A stretch of DNA of 24,592 bases from JACCYQ01 sp036675565 (lineage in GTDB: Bacteria; Bacteroidota; Bacteroidia; Chitinophagales; Chitinophagaceae), in the NCBI GenBank assembly GCA_036675565.1, contig JAKFER010000026.1:1-24592 (forward strand). Reading direction: 5' to 3'. Of the stretch, positions 22,862 to 24,592 are shown in pieces; position 1 is the stretch's first letter, and every line of letters starts with the position of its first letter. The position numbers were made by a program, and so were the translations under genes. The notes beneath the pieces are model-generated. The model was not told the DNA's origin. It did no database searches and worked only from the letters and a program-made list of their open reading frames with translations.

Positions 22862-24592
22862 ATGTATAAAGCAAAATTTAGCTGGCTTTTTTGCCATTTC
22901 CTGTTCATTGGGTTTATATTAAATGCACAAACAGATCTTGGTTATCAGCAACCACCCAAAAATATTACAGACATTGTAATGGCATCGCCAACACCGGGCG
23001 TCAGCATTGATGACAAAGGTGAATGGATGTTGATCAGTGAACGCAGTGATTTCCCTGGCATTGAACAATTGGCTGAACCTGAATTACGGATTGCTGGGTT
23101 GAGGATCAACCCGGAGAATTTTGGACCCAGCCGCAGCAATTATGCAATTGGATTCCAGCTAAAAAATATTCAAACCGGCGAGACGTTTCCAGTAAAAGGT
23201 TTGCCGGAAAACCTGCGGGCAGGGAATACCAGTTGGAGCCCCGATCAAAAACAAATTGCTTTCACCCATACAATCCCTGAAAAAATTACACTTTGGAAAA
23301 TCAATATAGCTGATAAAACAGCCCGCCAGGTAACCAATGATGCCATCAATGATGTTCTCGGAACAACTTTTACGTGGGCAGGTAATGATGTAATTATTTA
23401 TAAAGCAGTGGTGAAGGATCTTTCACAAAGTCCAAAAAAACCCAAAGCACCATCCGGACCAGTGATCCAGGAAAATCTGGGTAAAGAAGCTGCCAGCCGC
23501 ACCTACCAGGATCTTATAAAAAATCCTTACGATGAAGCTTTATTTGAATTTTATGCCACAACGCAATTAAAACGCACCGATGGAAAAACATTAGGGGCTG
23601 CTGCTTTATACAATTCAATCAACCTGTCACCAGACAACCGGTTTATCTTAACTGACAAATTAAAAAAACCATTCTCTTACCTGGTTCCTGCAAACGGTTT
23701 TGCAAAATCCATTGAAATATTGGATGCTCAAACAGGTGCGCTGGTAAAAGATGTTGCACAAAATCCATCCACGGAAACGGCGCCTATTGGTTTGGATAAT
23801 GTAGTTGATTATGGCCGAAGTTATAACTGGCGCAATGATCAACCGGCAACTTTGTTTTATGTACAAGCTTTGGATAAAGGTTTGAGTAAAAATGAATCGA
23901 AATACCGTGATGCTGTTTACACATTAGAAGCACCGTTTACCGGTGAGCCTAAAGAATTAGTGAAAACCAGGATGCGGTATCGTGGCATTACCTGGGGAGA
24001 TGCCAATACCGCATTGTTGTATGAAGGATTCAGTCGCAGCCGTTTGCTAAGGATGAATAAATTAAATCCATCGACAGGTGAAGTGGATTCATTATTCCAA
24101 CGCAGGCAGGATGACCAGTATGCGGACATCGGCCAACCGGTTACTAAACAGAATGCGTATGCGCAAAATGTATTACACATTTTACCCGGTAATAAATTAC
24201 TGCTACGTTCGCAGGGAGCATCGGATGAAGGTGATATGCCTTTGCTGCAAACTTTTGATCTGAAAACAAAAAAGACGAAGAAAGTCTGGCAATCCAAAGC
24301 GCCATACTACGAACAGGTGGTAAATGTGATTGACCCGGTGAAACTGGTGTTCATCACTTCCAAAGAAAGTGTAAACGAAACGCCGAACTATTATTTACAC
24401 AATCTTGCAAAGAAATCAACGAAGGCTTTAACCAATTTCAGTGATCCGCAACCTGCTTTACGACAGCTTTCAAAAGAAAAGATCTTTTATGAAAGAAAGG
24501 ATGGCGTGGACTTGACCGGTACACTTTATTTACCTGCCGGTTACAACAAAGAAAAAGATGGTCCTTTACCTGTTTTGATATGGGCTTATCCC
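22862..24592 (+). CDS. Exported S9-family (prolyl oligopeptidase / glutamyl endopeptidase-like) peptidase, 3' end outside window
   Basis: An open frame of 577 codons that runs off the window end without a stop. Residues 1-22 are a signal peptide (hydrophobic core WLFCHFLFIGFIL, then NAQ). The following part begins YQQPPKNITDIVMASPTPGVSIDD and continues with beta-propeller-like strands (TSWSPDQKQIAFTHT, ISP/NLSPDNRFILT, LRSQGASDEGD), as in the secreted S9 peptidases related to plant chloroplast glutamyl endopeptidase. The last residues (DLTGTLYLPAGYNKEKDGPLPVLIWAYP) are the start of the alpha/beta-hydrolase domain; the catalytic Ser, Asp and His would lie beyond the window. Divergent from the his leader; a weak TTG-N22-TATATTTA promoter candidate lies at 22806-22838. 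No functional link to histidine synthesis is evident. Confidence 0.85.
   Translation, partial: MYKAKFSWLFCHFLFIGFILNAQTDLGYQQPPKNITDIVMASPTPGVSIDDKGEWMLISERSDFPGIEQLAEPELRIAGLRINPENFGPSRSNYAIGFQLKNIQTGETFPVKGLPENLRAGNTSWSPDQKQIAFTHTIPEKITLWKINIADKTARQVTNDAINDVLGTTFTWAGNDVIIYKAVVKDLSQSPKKPKAPSGPVIQENLGKEAASRTYQDLIKNPYDEALFEFYATTQLKRTDGKTLGAAALYNSINLSPDNRFILTDKLKKPFSYLVPANGFAKSIEILDAQTGALVKDVAQNPSTETAPIGLDNVVDYGRSYNWRNDQPATLFYVQALDKGLSKNESKYRDAVYTLEAPFTGEPKELVKTRMRYRGITWGDANTALLYEGFSRSRLLRMNKLNPSTGEVDSLFQRRQDDQYADIGQPVTKQNAYAQNVLHILPGNKLLLRSQGASDEGDMPLLQTFDLKTKKTKKVWQSKAPYYEQVVNVIDPVKLVFITSKESVNETPNYYLHNLAKKSTKALTNFSDPQPALRQLSKEKIFYERKDGVDLTGTLYLPAGYNKEKDGPLPVLIWAYP

Noticed and set aside
22706..22897. 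63-codon minus-strand frame over the his leader
   Set aside because: It runs across the promoter and through the leader peptide in a different frame and ends next to the terminator; the short His-rich frame explains the region better.

Overview
The window comes from a Bacteroidota chromosome, most likely a Chitinophagaceae-type bacterium. Evidence seen in the sequence: AT-rich DNA, A-rich rather than Shine-Dalgarno-like start regions, promoters close to the Bacteroidota TTTG-N(17-23)-TAnnTTTG pattern, secreted proteins with type IX secretion (T9SS)-like C-terminal tails, an SprB-like repeat adhesin, and a TlpA/DUF4369-type thioredoxin. The genus is an inference.

Layout. (1) 1-1640: non-coding lead-in, then a secreted T9SS-type protein on +. 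(2) 1731-5849 (-): a 1372-residue secreted protein with eight about 83-residue repeats and a T9SS tail, ending at a strong terminator. (3) 5850-6432: a gene-free stretch with short repeated motifs. (4) 6490-17707 (-): one compact amino-acid operon in the order trp leader peptide, trpE, trpG, trpD, trpC, trpF, trpB, a GNAT acetyltransferase, trpA, hisH, hisA, hisF, hisIE and a membrane/periplasm thioredoxin, closed by a terminator at 6433-6466. (5) 17779-18069 (+): a small YjdJ-type acetyltransferase. (6) 18081-22791 (-): his leader peptide, hisG, hisD, hisC, hisB. (7) 22862-24592 (+): 5' part of an exported S9-family peptidase, running off the window.

Together regions 4 and 6 encode every dedicated step from chorismate to tryptophan and from PRPP plus ATP to histidine (HisB and HisIE are bifunctional). 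The histidine set is split: hisGDCB is one block, and hisHAF-IE sits as the distal end of the trp operon.

The main discovery is that both blocks begin with a previously unmarked ribosome-mediated attenuator, readable directly in the sequence. The his block has a leader peptide containing H-I-H-H-H, followed by overlapping terminator and antiterminator arms built from the same octamer. The trp block has a 20-residue leader peptide with three consecutive Trp codons, followed by a perfect 9-bp terminator. Both have Bacteroidota-type promoters placed only a few bases upstream of the leader start codon. The arrangement places hisHAF-IE under tryptophan control. Because no terminator is visible after hisB, the two units may also be nested.
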